A stretch of DNA of 13,748 nucleotides from the NCBI RefSeq assembly GCF_039594555.1, contig NZ_JBCNNF010000179.1:1-13748 (forward strand). Reading direction: 5' to 3'. The stretch is from Inquilinus sp039594555 (GTDB lineage: Bacteria > Pseudomonadota > Alphaproteobacteria > DSM-16000 > Inquilinaceae). Below, piece after piece: positions 6,177-13,372 of this stretch. The translations under genes and the position numbers were made by a program. Each line of letters starts with the position of its first letter. Within the stretch, counting starts at the first letter, position 1. The notes under the pieces were generated by a model. That model saw only the letters and a program-made list of their open reading frames with translations. It had not been told where the DNA came from and ran no database searches.

Positions 6177-7364
6177 ATGGCCGGTTCGGGACACTGGCTG
6201 AGGACCGTGGCGCTGCTCGGTCTCGTCGCCGGAATCATCGCCGGGTGCGGCAGTGACAAGCCTCGGCCGTCCGGCAGCAACGTCGCCTATTGGGAGCCGC
6301 AGATCCAGAAGGCGTCGAAGCGCTTCAACGTGCCGCCGGAATGGATCCGCGAGGTGATGCGGATCGAGAGCGGCGGCCGGGCGACCTGGAAGGGCGGCCA
6401 GCCGATCACCAGCTCCGCCGGCGCCCAGGGCCTGATGCAGGTGATGCCGGCGACCTATGAGGAGTTGCGCCAGAAGCACGGGCTGGGCCGCGACCCCTAT
6501 GACCCCGAGAACAACATCATGGCCGGCACGGCCTATATCCGCGAGCTGTACGAGATGTACGGCTCGCCCGGATTTCTCGGCGCCTACAACGCCGGACCCG
6601 GCCGCTACCGGCAATATGTCGAGAACGGCCGCAGCCTGCCGCCGGAGACCCGGCGTTATATGGACATCGTCGGCACCCAGATCGCCGGGATCGAGCCGGG
6701 CTCCAGCCAGCCCGACCGGATGACGCAGTATGCCGAGACGCAGATCCAGCAGCGGGTCGACGGCGCCATCCAGGCCCGCACCGGGCAGCCGGGCAGCCGG
6801 TCGCCGGTGGTGATGGCGATGGCGCCGATCCCCGACCGGCTGTCGCCGGAGGAGCAGGGCACCGCGGCCCGGGTCGATGCCGCCATCGCCGCCCGCACCG
6901 GCCAGCCGCTGGCGGCGCAGCCGATCCCGGCCCAGCCGGCGATGGTGGCGATGCAGCCGATCCCAGACCGCGTCGCGCCCTCCCGGCCCGTGGTCGCGAT
7001 GGCGCCGATCCCGGACCGCGTGGCGCCGATGCCGGCGCCGGTCCGCCAGGCGGCGGTGCAGCCCGCGCCCATCCGCATGGCGCCGATCCCGGACCGGCCG
7101 CAGGTGGCGCCGGTCGATGACGTGCTGCTGGCCATGGCTGCCTCGCAGCCGGAGCGGCCGAGCCCGGCCCCGGTCACGCCGCGCGCGGTCGCCCAGCCGC
7201 AGGTGCGGCAGGTCGAGGCTCGGCCCGCGCCCGCCCCGGCGGCGATCGCGCCGACCCGGGTGGCGCGGTCCGCCCCGGCCGCTGTGGCCGGCCCGGCCCC
7301 GGTCCGGCGCCAGGCCGACGGCCTGCCCAAGGGCTGGTACGTGCCCTCGGCACCAGGGGGCTAG
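6177..7364 (+). CDS. Lytic transglycosylase lipoprotein (Slt domain) with repeat-rich tail
   Basis: The 395-residue product is probably a membrane-anchored murein lytic transglycosylase, cutting peptidoglycan to form 1,6-anhydro ends. Residues 1-23 form a signal peptide with a hydrophobic core (VALLGLVAGIIAG) and lipobox IAG-Cys24. The Slt domain spans about 36-172: catalytic Glu64 in VMRIESGG, GAQGLMQVMP (82-91), NNIMAGTAYIRELY (112-125), and AYNAGPG (136-142). Beyond about residue 180 the protein becomes rich in Pro, Ala, Gln and Arg, with four copies of an (M)xPIPDR motif and a duplicated QRVDGAIQARTGQP unit. The tail ends QADGLPKGWYVPSAPGG. GGAGGGG 8 bases upstream of the ATG supports the start; the open frame upstream is not coding for this family. 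It stands alone, divergent from the yqhA-like gene and converging on the dehydrogenase gene 15 bases away. Confidence 0.9.
   Translation: MAGSGHWLRTVALLGLVAGIIAGCGSDKPRPSGSNVAYWEPQIQKASKRFNVPPEWIREVMRIESGGRATWKGGQPITSSAGAQGLMQVMPATYEELRQKHGLGRDPYDPENNIMAGTAYIRELYEMYGSPGFLGAYNAGPGRYRQYVENGRSLPPETRRYMDIVGTQIAGIEPGSSQPDRMTQYAETQIQQRVDGAIQARTGQPGSRSPVVMAMAPIPDRLSPEEQGTAARVDAAIAARTGQPLAAQPIPAQPAMVAMQPIPDRVAPSRPVVAMAPIPDRVAPMPAPVRQAAVQPAPIRMAPIPDRPQVAPVDDVLLAMAASQPERPSPAPVTPRAVAQPQVRQVEARPAPAPAAIAPTRVARSAPAAVAGPAPVRRQADGLPKGWYVPSAPGG
6819..7097 (+). repeat. Four copies of a MAPIPDR-coding repeat within the transglycosylase tail
   Basis: Seven-codon units coding M-[AQ]-P-I-P-D-R begin at 6819, 6951, 6999 and 7077. 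The reading is MAPIPDR, MQPIPDR, MAPIPDR, MAPIPDR. The DNA is nearly identical (ATGGCGCCGATCCCGGACCG in the last two), differing mostly at third positions. The first two units are each preceded by a longer duplicated block (RVDGAIQARTGQP at about 6757, RVDAAIAARTGQP at about 6871), giving a period of about 120-132 bases. This looks like internal tandem duplication followed by drift. Confidence 0.75.
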
Positions 7365-7379
7365 CCGGCTCGGAGCGGG

Positions 7380-8393
7380 TTAGAATCCAGCCAGCACCAG
7401 CTTCCCCACGGTCCGACCGCTCTCGATCAGGGCGTGCGCCTTCCGCAGATTGGCGGCGGTGATCGGGCCCACCACCTCGCCCAGCGTGGTCTGCACCAGC
7501 CCGGCATCGACCAGCCCGGCCAGCTCGGTCAGCAGCTTGTGCTGCTGCACCATGTCCAGGGTGCGGTGCATCGACCGGGCGAACATGAACTCGATATGCA
7601 CGGCCCCGGCCTTGCCCTTGATCTTCATGATGTCGAGGGCCTCGGGGTCGTCGATGAAGCAGATCTCGCCCTGCGGCGCCAGGGCCGCGGCGATCTCGTC
7701 CCAATGCCGGTCGGTGTGGGTCAGCGACAGGATGTAGCGCACCTGCGGCCGGCCGATCCGCGCCAGCTCCTCGGACAAGGGCTTGGTGTGGTCGATCACG
7801 GCGTCGGCGCCCAGACCCGCCACCCAGGCCTGGCTCTCGGGGCGCGAGGCGGTGCCGATCACGGTCAGGTTGGTCAGCCTGCGGGCGAGCTGCACCGCGA
7901 TCGACCCGACCCCGCCGGCGGCGCCGATGATCAGGATCGCGTCGTCGGTCGGCGCCTTGCCGACCGGCAGGCGGAAGCGGTCGAACAGCGCCTCCCAGGC
8001 GGTGATCGCGGTCAGCGGCAGCGCCGCGGCCTGGGCGAAGGACAGGCTCTGCGGCTTGCGGCCGGCGATGCGCTCGTCGACCAGCCCGTATTCGGCGTTG
8101 GTGCCGGGCCGGGTCAGATCGCCGGCGTAGTAGACCGCGTCGCCCGGCCGGAACAGGGTCACGTCCGCGCCGACGGCGACCACGGTGCCGGCGGCGTCCC
8201 AGCCCAGGATCACCGGCGCTTCTGCGCTGCCCTGGCGGCGCATCCGCACCTTGGTGTCGACGGGGTTGACCGACACCGCCTCGATCCTCACCAGCAGGTC
8301 GTGCGGGCCCGGAATGGGCCTCGGCGTCTCGAACTCATACAGCGACCGCTCATCCTCGATCGGCAGGCTGTCGATATACCCGATGGCTTTCAT
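7380..8393 (-). CDS. Zinc-independent alcohol dehydrogenase / quinone oxidoreductase-like protein
   Basis: This 337-residue medium-chain reductase resembles the family often named zinc-binding alcohol dehydrogenase family 1. The zinc ligands are absent: where Cys stands in true alcohol dehydrogenases there is SVNPVDTKVR (41-50), and GWDAAG (64-69) replaces GHE. That fits NADPH:quinone reductase-type chemistry on enones or quinones. The cofactor motif is GAAGGVG (157-163), and LPLTAITAWEALFDR (126-140) is the usual quinone reductase block. The ATG is preceded on the minus strand by GAGG. Its start faces a LysR regulator with 117 bases between, the usual layout for a LysR target, so it is likely controlled by that regulator. 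Substrate unknown. Confidence 0.87.
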   Translation of the reverse strand: MKAIGYIDSLPIEDERSLYEFETPRPIPGPHDLLVRIEAVSVNPVDTKVRMRRQGSAEAPVILGWDAAGTVVAVGADVTLFRPGDAVYYAGDLTRPGTNAEYGLVDERIAGRKPQSLSFAQAAALPLTAITAWEALFDRFRLPVGKAPTDDAILIIGAAGGVGSIAVQLARRLTNLTVIGTASRPESQAWVAGLGADAVIDHTKPLSEELARIGRPQVRYILSLTHTDRHWDEIAAALAPQGEICFIDDPEALDIMKIKGKAGAVHIEFMFARSMHRTLDMVQQHKLLTELAGLVDAGLVQTTLGEVVGPITAANLRKAHALIESGRTVGKLVLAGF

Positions 8394-8454
8394 GATCCTC
8401 GTCTCCCGAAGGGCTCGCTCCGAAGGTTTCGCGGTGAAGATGAGGTGGCGGCAT

Positions 8455-8493
8455 CGATCGCGGAAATGAATAGTTGAGATTTTTGCGATCGCG
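8455..8493. promoter_or_regulatory. Repeated CGATCGCG sites in the dehydrogenase / lysR intergenic region
   Basis: CGATCGCG occurs at 8455-8462 and 8486-8493, in direct orientation, 31 bases apart (about three helical turns). The second copy is part of overlapping palindromes GCGATCGC (8485-8492) and GATCGCGATC (8487-8496). An AT-rich stretch, AATGAATAGTTGAGATTTTT, lies between them and contains TTGAGA (8474-8479), a possible -35 box for lysR. LysR dimers commonly bind two such sites between divergent genes; binding here is inferred. Confidence 0.4.
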
Positions 8494-8510
8494 ATCCTAA
8501 ATGGGTGGCC

Positions 8511-9392
8511 ATGAGCCTGCCCGATCTCGACATCGACGCGCTGCGCGCCTTCACCGCCATCGTCGATTCCGGCGGCTTCACCGCCGCGGGCGGCCGCCTG
8601 GGCCGCACCCAGTCGGCGGTCAGCGTCAAGATCAAGCGGCTGGAGGCGCAGCTGGGCCGCCAGCTGTTCGAGCGCACCAGCCGGTCGCTGGCCCTGACCC
8701 GCGACGGCGAACTGCTGCTGGGCTATGCCCGGCGCCTGCTGGAGCTGAACGACGAGACGGTGCAGCGCTTCGCCGAGCCGGGGGCGGAGGGGGAGCTACG
8801 CCTCGGCATCGCCGAGTATTTCGTGCCGCAACACCTGCCCGGCGTGCTGTCGCGCTTCGCCCGGGTGTACCCGCGCATCCATATCGAGGTGCGGGTCGGC
8901 ATGAGCAGCGGCCTGATCGAAGCTTTCGACCGGCACGAACTGGACGTGGTCATCGCCAAGCGCGACGACGGGGTGACGCGCGGCCGGGTGATCCACCGCG
9001 AGCGCCTGGCCTGGCTGCGCGCACCGGGGCTGGAGCTTGCGCCGGGCGAGCCGCTGCCGCTATGCGCCCTGCCGCCGCCCTGCGTGTTCCGCAGCCGGAC
9101 GCTGGAGGCGCTGAAGGCGCGAGGGCAGGCCTGGCGGGTGCTGTACACCAGCGAGAGCGTGATGGGCGTGATCGCCGCCGCCCGCGCCGGCCTGGGCGTC
9201 GCCGTGACGGTCGAGAGCGCACTGCCGGAGGATGTCGAGCGGCTGACGCCGGCCATGGGCTTCCCCGATCTGGGGGAGGTCGAGCTGGCGGTGTTCGGTG
9301 AGGGAACCGGCCGACGCGAGGTCAAGGCCACACTGGTCGGCTTCATCGAGGACAGTCTGATCAGGCTGCCAGCGGTCCGCCACACAACCTGA
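8511..9392 (+). CDS. LysR-family transcriptional regulator
   Basis: The protein has 293 residues. The N-terminal winged helix-turn-helix is LDIDALRAFTAIVDSGGFTA (6-25), then RLGRTQSAVSVKIKRLEAQL (29-48) and LFERTSRSLALTRDGE, a textbook LysR start. A periplasmic-binding-protein-like effector domain follows from GELRLGIAEYFVPQHLPGVL, with DVVIAKRDD and the late motif GVIAAARAGLGVAVTVESAL. I use ATG 8511; GTG 8505 is in frame and would add two residues. Only a weak GGGTGG precedes the start. It is divergent from the quinone-reductase-like gene and probably controls it and itself. The effector is unknown; the family call is certain. Confidence 0.92.
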   Translation: MSLPDLDIDALRAFTAIVDSGGFTAAGGRLGRTQSAVSVKIKRLEAQLGRQLFERTSRSLALTRDGELLLGYARRLLELNDETVQRFAEPGAEGELRLGIAEYFVPQHLPGVLSRFARVYPRIHIEVRVGMSSGLIEAFDRHELDVVIAKRDDGVTRGRVIHRERLAWLRAPGLELAPGEPLPLCALPPPCVFRSRTLEALKARGQAWRVLYTSESVMGVIAAARAGLGVAVTVESALPEDVERLTPAMGFPDLGEVELAVFGEGTGRREVKATLVGFIEDSLIRLPAVRHTT

Positions 9393-9470
9393 GCCCGCGT
9401 GGCGATTGGCGCATGCAAGAAAGCTTGTCCTGGTCGTTAGGAAGCGGCGTTGCATATGTCTTTATGGGTA

Positions 9471-9520
9471 TTCGCATAGATATTTTGGGTAAAAATGCGA
9501 AAAATTACTCTCAATTGAGA
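9471..9520. promoter_or_regulatory. AT-rich palindromic control region upstream of rpfF
   Basis: The 253-base gap before rpfF contains an unusually AT-rich stretch (about 9450-9530) in GC-rich DNA. TTCGCAT (9471-9477) and ATGCGAA (9495-9501) are perfect 7-base inverted copies 17 bases apart, enclosing ATTTT-GGGT-AAAA. Just after is the perfect 12-base palindrome TCTCAATTGAGA (9509-9520). These could be operators or part of the rpfF promoter; I see TTGCAT (9450-9455) and TAGATA (9477-9482) but their 21-base spacing is too long for a standard promoter. The cognate regulator is not known. Confidence 0.45.
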
Positions 9521-9645
9521 CAATAAGCGTCCCGAGTGGTCAAAGAAGATGGAATTGCACACAATGATGTGCCGCTCCGCAGAAGAAGACCTCCCGTGCC
9601 GACGAACAGGCTTGATGCGGGCGGCATCAACCGAAGGAGCACGAG

Positions 9646-10605
9646 ATGAATCCCGGCATTGTCATTCCCGACCCCGTCCAGCCGCTGTCGCCGGTCTTCG
9701 GACGTCCGTCCCATATCTCCAGGGAGCGCGAGCCCGCCCATATCGAGGTCGCCCGCAGCCATTACCGCAACCTGAAGGTTGAACTCGACCCGGCCGACCG
9801 GACCTATTGGTGCTTCATGCAGCCGGAGGGGCGGCCGAGCTTCACGCCGGAGCTGCTGCAGGACATCACCGACATGCAGCTCTCGATTCAGCGCATGTTC
9901 GTCGAGCGGGCGGATGAGGAGCCGCCGATCCGCTATTTCGTCTTCGCCTCGGGCCTGCCGGGGATCTACAGCATGGGCGGCGATCTGGGGCTGTTCATCG
10001 AGAAGATCCGGGTCGGGGACCGCGCCGCGCTGCGCCGCTACGCCCATGCCGCGATCGAGCCGATCTACCGCAACCACATCGCCTTCGGCGCCCCGATCAT
10101 CACCATGGGGCTGATCCAGGGCGATGCGCTGGGCGGGGGCTTCGAATGCGCCCTGTCGCTCGACATGATCGTGGCCGAGCGGAGCTCGAAGATGGGTCTG
10201 CCCGAGATCCTGTTCAACCTGTTCCCGGGCATGGGCGCGTACAGCTTCCTGTCCCGCCGCGTCGGCGCGCTGGTCACGGAGAAGATGATCACCAGCGGGC
10301 GGATCTACACCGCAGAGGAGCTGCACGAGATGGGCATCGTCGACGTGCTCGCCGAAGACGGCAAGGGCGCCGAGACGGTGCGCGAATATGTCGCCGAGCA
10401 TGGGCGCAAATACAATGCGCATCGCGCCCTGATCCAGGCCCGGCGCCGGGTCAATCCGATCACGCTGGGTGAGCTGCGGGACGTGGTCGATATCTGGGCC
10501 GATGCCTGCCTCGGCCTCGGTGAATCCGACCTCCGCAAGATGGCGCGCCTGACCGCGGCGCAGGATCGTCGGCGTGCCGCAATCATGCCGATCGCGGCGG
10601 AGTGA
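9646..10605 (+). CDS. rpfF: RpfF-type DSF synthase (crotonase fold enoyl-CoA hydratase/thioesterase)
   Basis: The 319-residue product is a crotonase-superfamily enzyme of the RpfF type, which turns 3-hydroxyacyl-ACP into a cis-2-unsaturated fatty acid by dehydration and thioester hydrolysis, giving the diffusible signal factor DSF. Evidence: oxyanion-hole region LPGIYSMGGDLGLF (104-117); Glu167 in ALGGGFECAL and Glu187 in GLPEILFNLFPGMGAYSFL. These sit 20 residues apart, as do the catalytic Glu141 and Glu161 I recall for Xanthomonas RpfF. GLPEILFNLFPGMGAYSF is far closer to RpfF than to ordinary enoyl-CoA hydratases. AAGGAG lies 6 bases before the ATG, and the start follows a long AT-rich leader. 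It converges with rpfC, 75 bases apart, exactly as in Xanthomonas. RpfC usually restrains RpfF by binding it through its receiver domain. Fatty acid chain length cannot be predicted here. Confidence 0.93.
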   Translation: MNPGIVIPDPVQPLSPVFGRPSHISREREPAHIEVARSHYRNLKVELDPADRTYWCFMQPEGRPSFTPELLQDITDMQLSIQRMFVERADEEPPIRYFVFASGLPGIYSMGGDLGLFIEKIRVGDRAALRRYAHAAIEPIYRNHIAFGAPIITMGLIQGDALGGGFECALSLDMIVAERSSKMGLPEILFNLFPGMGAYSFLSRRVGALVTEKMITSGRIYTAEELHEMGIVDVLAEDGKGAETVREYVAEHGRKYNAHRALIQARRRVNPITLGELRDVVDIWADACLGLGESDLRKMARLTAAQDRRRAAIMPIAAE

Positions 10606-10633
10606 GGTCAGATCTCGTGGTCCGAGGGGCAGC

Positions 10634-10669
10634 TGAGGCGACGGGCGGGGGAGCCGGTCGCCTCATTTT
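10634..10669 (+). terminator. Probable rho-independent terminator of rpfF
   Basis: TGAGGCGAC (10634-10642) and GTCGCCTCA (10657-10665) form a perfect 9-bp stem with a 14-base G-rich loop, directly followed by TTTT. It begins 28 bases after the rpfF stop. On the minus strand no T tract follows the stem, so it mainly serves rpfF, though the hairpin lies also in the rpfC 3' end. Confidence 0.55.
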
Positions 10670-10680
10670 CCCGGCCCCGG

Positions 10681-13203
10681 TCAGCCGTTCCGCGCTGGCC
10701 GGGCCGCGGCGCCGCGCCGCCGTAGCAGGATGGGGCGCAGGCGCTCCATTTCGGCCGCCAGACGCCGCAGATAAGTCTGGCCGTTGCGGGCGAGATCCGC
10801 CTCGCTGATGCCTTGCCAGTCCTGGCAGAGGTCGGACAGGCCGCGCGCCCCGATATTTGCGGTGGCGCTGCGCAGGGCATGGGCGTTCGCCCGGAACAGC
10901 ACGGCGTCGCCCCTCTGCACCGAGATCCTCATATCCTCGGCGATCGTCTCGATATCCGCCAGGAAATCGTCGATCAGCTCGACCAGGAACTCGTTGCCGC
11001 CCAGGGCCTCCAGGCGATCGATGACGCGCATGTCGACGGCGGCGGGGCCGGCCTGCGGCAGCGTCGTGACGTTGTCCGGCAGCGGTTGCGGCGGCGGCGT
11101 CCCGGCGACATGGTCCCCCAGCACATCGTCGATCGCGGCGAACAGCTGCTCGGGCTCGATCGGCTTGGTCAGGCAGGCGTCCATGCCGGCCTCGGCGCAG
11201 CGCTCCGCGACACCCGGCGTGGCATCGGCGGTCAAGGCGATGATCGGCACATGCGGTCGGTCCAGCGCGGTGAAACGGAACAGCTTCGTGGCCTCGATGC
11301 CGTTCATTACCGGCATGTTGATGTCCATCAGGACGACGTCGAAAGTCGTCACGTCGAGTGCGTCGAGGGCCTCCTCGCCATTCGCCGCCAGCTGGACCTG
11401 ATGGCCGGCCCGCACCAGGATCTCGCGCAGGACCTTCTGGTTGATGCGGTTGTCGTCCGCGACCAGGACAGACAGGCTGCGCCCCGTCGCAGGGTCGCTG
11501 TGGATGGAAGCGGGCTTCGGCTTGCCCTGCGGGCGCCCGGCCCGCGCGATGCGTAGGGCAGCGCCGACGGCGCGGGCATCCGCCGTCGCGGGGATCGCGG
11601 TGACGAAGATCTCAGCCAAGTCGCGCGGCACCTCCTCCCCCGCGCCGGGATCGGCGAGCAGGATCGGGCGGACGGCCGATGCCGAACGGATCGCGGCAAG
11701 AACCGGTGCCCGCCGGACCGGATCGCCCGGCAGGGCGGCCCGGTCCACCACCAGGACCGCGGCCGCTTCGGCGGAGCGCAGGGCCCCCCAGGCCAGCATC
11801 GCGTCGATCGAGCCGAAGGTCTCGACCGTGCTAGCGGCCGGCGTCAGCAGCGGCATCAGCCGCCCGATCAGCGCCGCGTCCGCGGCGACGATGCCGAGAT
11901 CGGGGATCGACTCGACGGCGGGCTGCGGTCCGGCATCGGCCGCCCGGTCGAAGGCCAGCGTGAACCAGAAGGTGCTGCCGACGCCCGGCGTGCTGTCGAC
12001 CCCGATCTCGCCGCCCAGCAGGGTGACCAGCCGCCTGCAGATGGCCAGGCCCAGCCCGGTGCCGCCGAACCGGTCCATGATCGAGGCATCGGCCTGCCGG
12101 AAACTTTCGAAGATATGGACGGATGCCTCCGGCGCGATGCCGATGCCGGTGTCGGAGATCTCGAACCGCAGCGGCGCGCGGTCGCCGGCCTCCGCCCCGG
12201 GCCGGACCGCGATCACCACGCTGCCGGCCTCGGTGAATTTGACTGCGTTGCCGAGCAGGTTGAGGACGATCTCCTTGAGATGCCGTTCGCTGCCCCGCAA
12301 CCGCAGCGGCACGCGATAGTCGATGTGGATGGCGAGGTGCAGGCCCTTGGCCTTCGCCTCGGTCAGGACCAACGCCCGCATTTCCGCCAGCACCGACGGC
12401 AGGTCGAAATCGGCGACCTGCACCGTCATCTGTCCGGCTTCGATGCGGGAGAAGTCGAGGATGTCGTTGATCAGCGTCAGCAGCTGCTGGCCGGCCGAGA
12501 TGACGGTCTGGGTCATCTCCTGCTGCGACGGGTTCAGCCTGGTGTCGTGCAGCAGCGACCCCATGCCGATGATGGCGGTCAGCGGCGTCCGCAGCTCGTG
12601 GCTGACGCTGGCCAGGAACATGCTCTTCGCCTGGCTGGCCTCCTCAGCCTGCTGCTTGGCCCGAGACAGCTTGCGGATCAGCGTGGCGGCATAGGCCGGC
12701 AGCAGCACCATGCCGCCCAGCAGGCCGGCCGACAGGGCCCCGTGCTCGCGCCAGAACGCGGTCGTCGCCACGACCGCGCCGAACGAGGCCAAGCCCCCGG
12801 CGGTGGCGATCGCGAGAAACCCGATGCCGAAACGGAAGCCGTTGCCGAAGATGACCCAGAGATAGATCGGGAACAGGATCGTCGCGGCTTCGCCGCCGAT
12901 CTGCATCTCCCAGAACATGGCGCCGAAATCGACCAGGATGGCGATGATCCGGCGGGGGCGGCAGACCGCCGGATGCACGGCAATATGGCACAAGATGGCG
13001 ATGTTGGACGCGATGTAGCCGGCGAGGACGGCGACCGCCTCCAGGTCGTAGTGCCCGGTCGCCAGGACATAGACCAGGATGGCCAGGGCGAAGACGATGC
13101 CGTTGAGCCGCATCTCGTGCTCGCTGTCCGGCCGGTTCCGGAAGCGCTGCATCACGCGTCCGGCCAGAGACTTGAGTCTCGCCTGTGGTGGGTTGCCGGT
13201 CAT
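10681..13203 (-). CDS. rpfC: RpfC-type hybrid sensor histidine kinase for DSF
   Basis: The 840-residue membrane kinase has, in order: a short N-terminal segment with RPDSEHE (24-30), 5-6 membrane helices (about 33-176) including the RpfC-type GNGFRFG (120-126), HisKA with phospho-His202 in SVSHELRTPLTAIIG, HATPase with N-box Asn315/Asn319, DTGIGI (351-356) and GGTGLGL (380-386), a divergent receiver-like region (about 433-555), a true receiver (578-695) with Asp583/Asp584, Asp627, Thr658 and Lys680, and an HPt with His775 in ANAHALRSATANIGA. In Xanthomonas RpfC I recall His198, Asp512 and His657; the first and last intervals agree once the extra region of about 110 residues is allowed for. 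Asp26-Ser27-Glu28 resembles the residues reported to sense DSF there. ATG 13203 overlaps the upstream stop by four bases (ATGA), with no clear Shine-Dalgarno, so translation is probably coupled. Phosphorelay to RpfG (off window) and restraint of RpfF are inferred from the family. Confidence 0.93.
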   Translation of the reverse strand: MTGNPPQARLKSLAGRVMQRFRNRPDSEHEMRLNGIVFALAILVYVLATGHYDLEAVAVLAGYIASNIAILCHIAVHPAVCRPRRIIAILVDFGAMFWEMQIGGEAATILFPIYLWVIFGNGFRFGIGFLAIATAGGLASFGAVVATTAFWREHGALSAGLLGGMVLLPAYAATLIRKLSRAKQQAEEASQAKSMFLASVSHELRTPLTAIIGMGSLLHDTRLNPSQQEMTQTVISAGQQLLTLINDILDFSRIEAGQMTVQVADFDLPSVLAEMRALVLTEAKAKGLHLAIHIDYRVPLRLRGSERHLKEIVLNLLGNAVKFTEAGSVVIAVRPGAEAGDRAPLRFEISDTGIGIAPEASVHIFESFRQADASIMDRFGGTGLGLAICRRLVTLLGGEIGVDSTPGVGSTFWFTLAFDRAADAGPQPAVESIPDLGIVAADAALIGRLMPLLTPAASTVETFGSIDAMLAWGALRSAEAAAVLVVDRAALPGDPVRRAPVLAAIRSASAVRPILLADPGAGEEVPRDLAEIFVTAIPATADARAVGAALRIARAGRPQGKPKPASIHSDPATGRSLSVLVADDNRINQKVLREILVRAGHQVQLAANGEEALDALDVTTFDVVLMDINMPVMNGIEATKLFRFTALDRPHVPIIALTADATPGVAERCAEAGMDACLTKPIEPEQLFAAIDDVLGDHVAGTPPPQPLPDNVTTLPQAGPAAVDMRVIDRLEALGGNEFLVELIDDFLADIETIAEDMRISVQRGDAVLFRANAHALRSATANIGARGLSDLCQDWQGISEADLARNGQTYLRRLAAEMERLRPILLRRRGAAARPARNG

Positions 13204-13372
13204 TGATCGCCACTGCGCCCCGGGCCGGCGCCCCCGGGCAGATCCTCGATCAACTTCAGCAGGCTCTGGCCGGCCGACACCACCCGCCGGGCCATCTCCT
13301 GCTGCGCGGGGCTCAACCTCGTGTCCTGCAGCACCGATCCGGTGCCGATGATGGCGGTCAGCGGCGTCCGCA
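12564..13372. repeat. Paralogous direct repeat: 30 identical bases in rpfC and the rpfH-like gene
   Basis: Thirty bases are identical at 12564-12593 and 13343-13372, starting TGCCGATGATGGCGGTCAGC. They code the same kinase-box residues (RTPLTAIIG region) in both genes, offset by 779 bases. The two reading frames align without gaps over about 170 residues at roughly 60% identity by my hand count. This supports a tandem duplication; recombination between the copies would delete or fuse the pair. Confidence 0.8.

Noticed and set aside
6656..7330. A minus-strand frame of 224 codons with Gly/Ile repeats (SGIGAI)
   Set aside because: It is the complement of the MAPIPDR repeats in the transglycosylase; the periodicity comes from that gene.
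9549..9782. A small plus-strand frame (77 codons) starting in the rpfF leader
   Set aside because: It overlaps the first 137 bases of rpfF in another frame, lacks a good ribosome site and becomes shadow-like inside rpfF. A leader peptide cannot be excluded but is not supported.
9511..10422. A 303-codon minus-strand frame opposite rpfF
   Set aside because: Shadow of rpfF; no family features, while rpfF is well conserved.
12115..13206. A 363-codon plus-strand frame opposite rpfC
   Set aside because: Antisense shadow of the kinase, with no recognisable domain; the minus frame has all kinase motifs.
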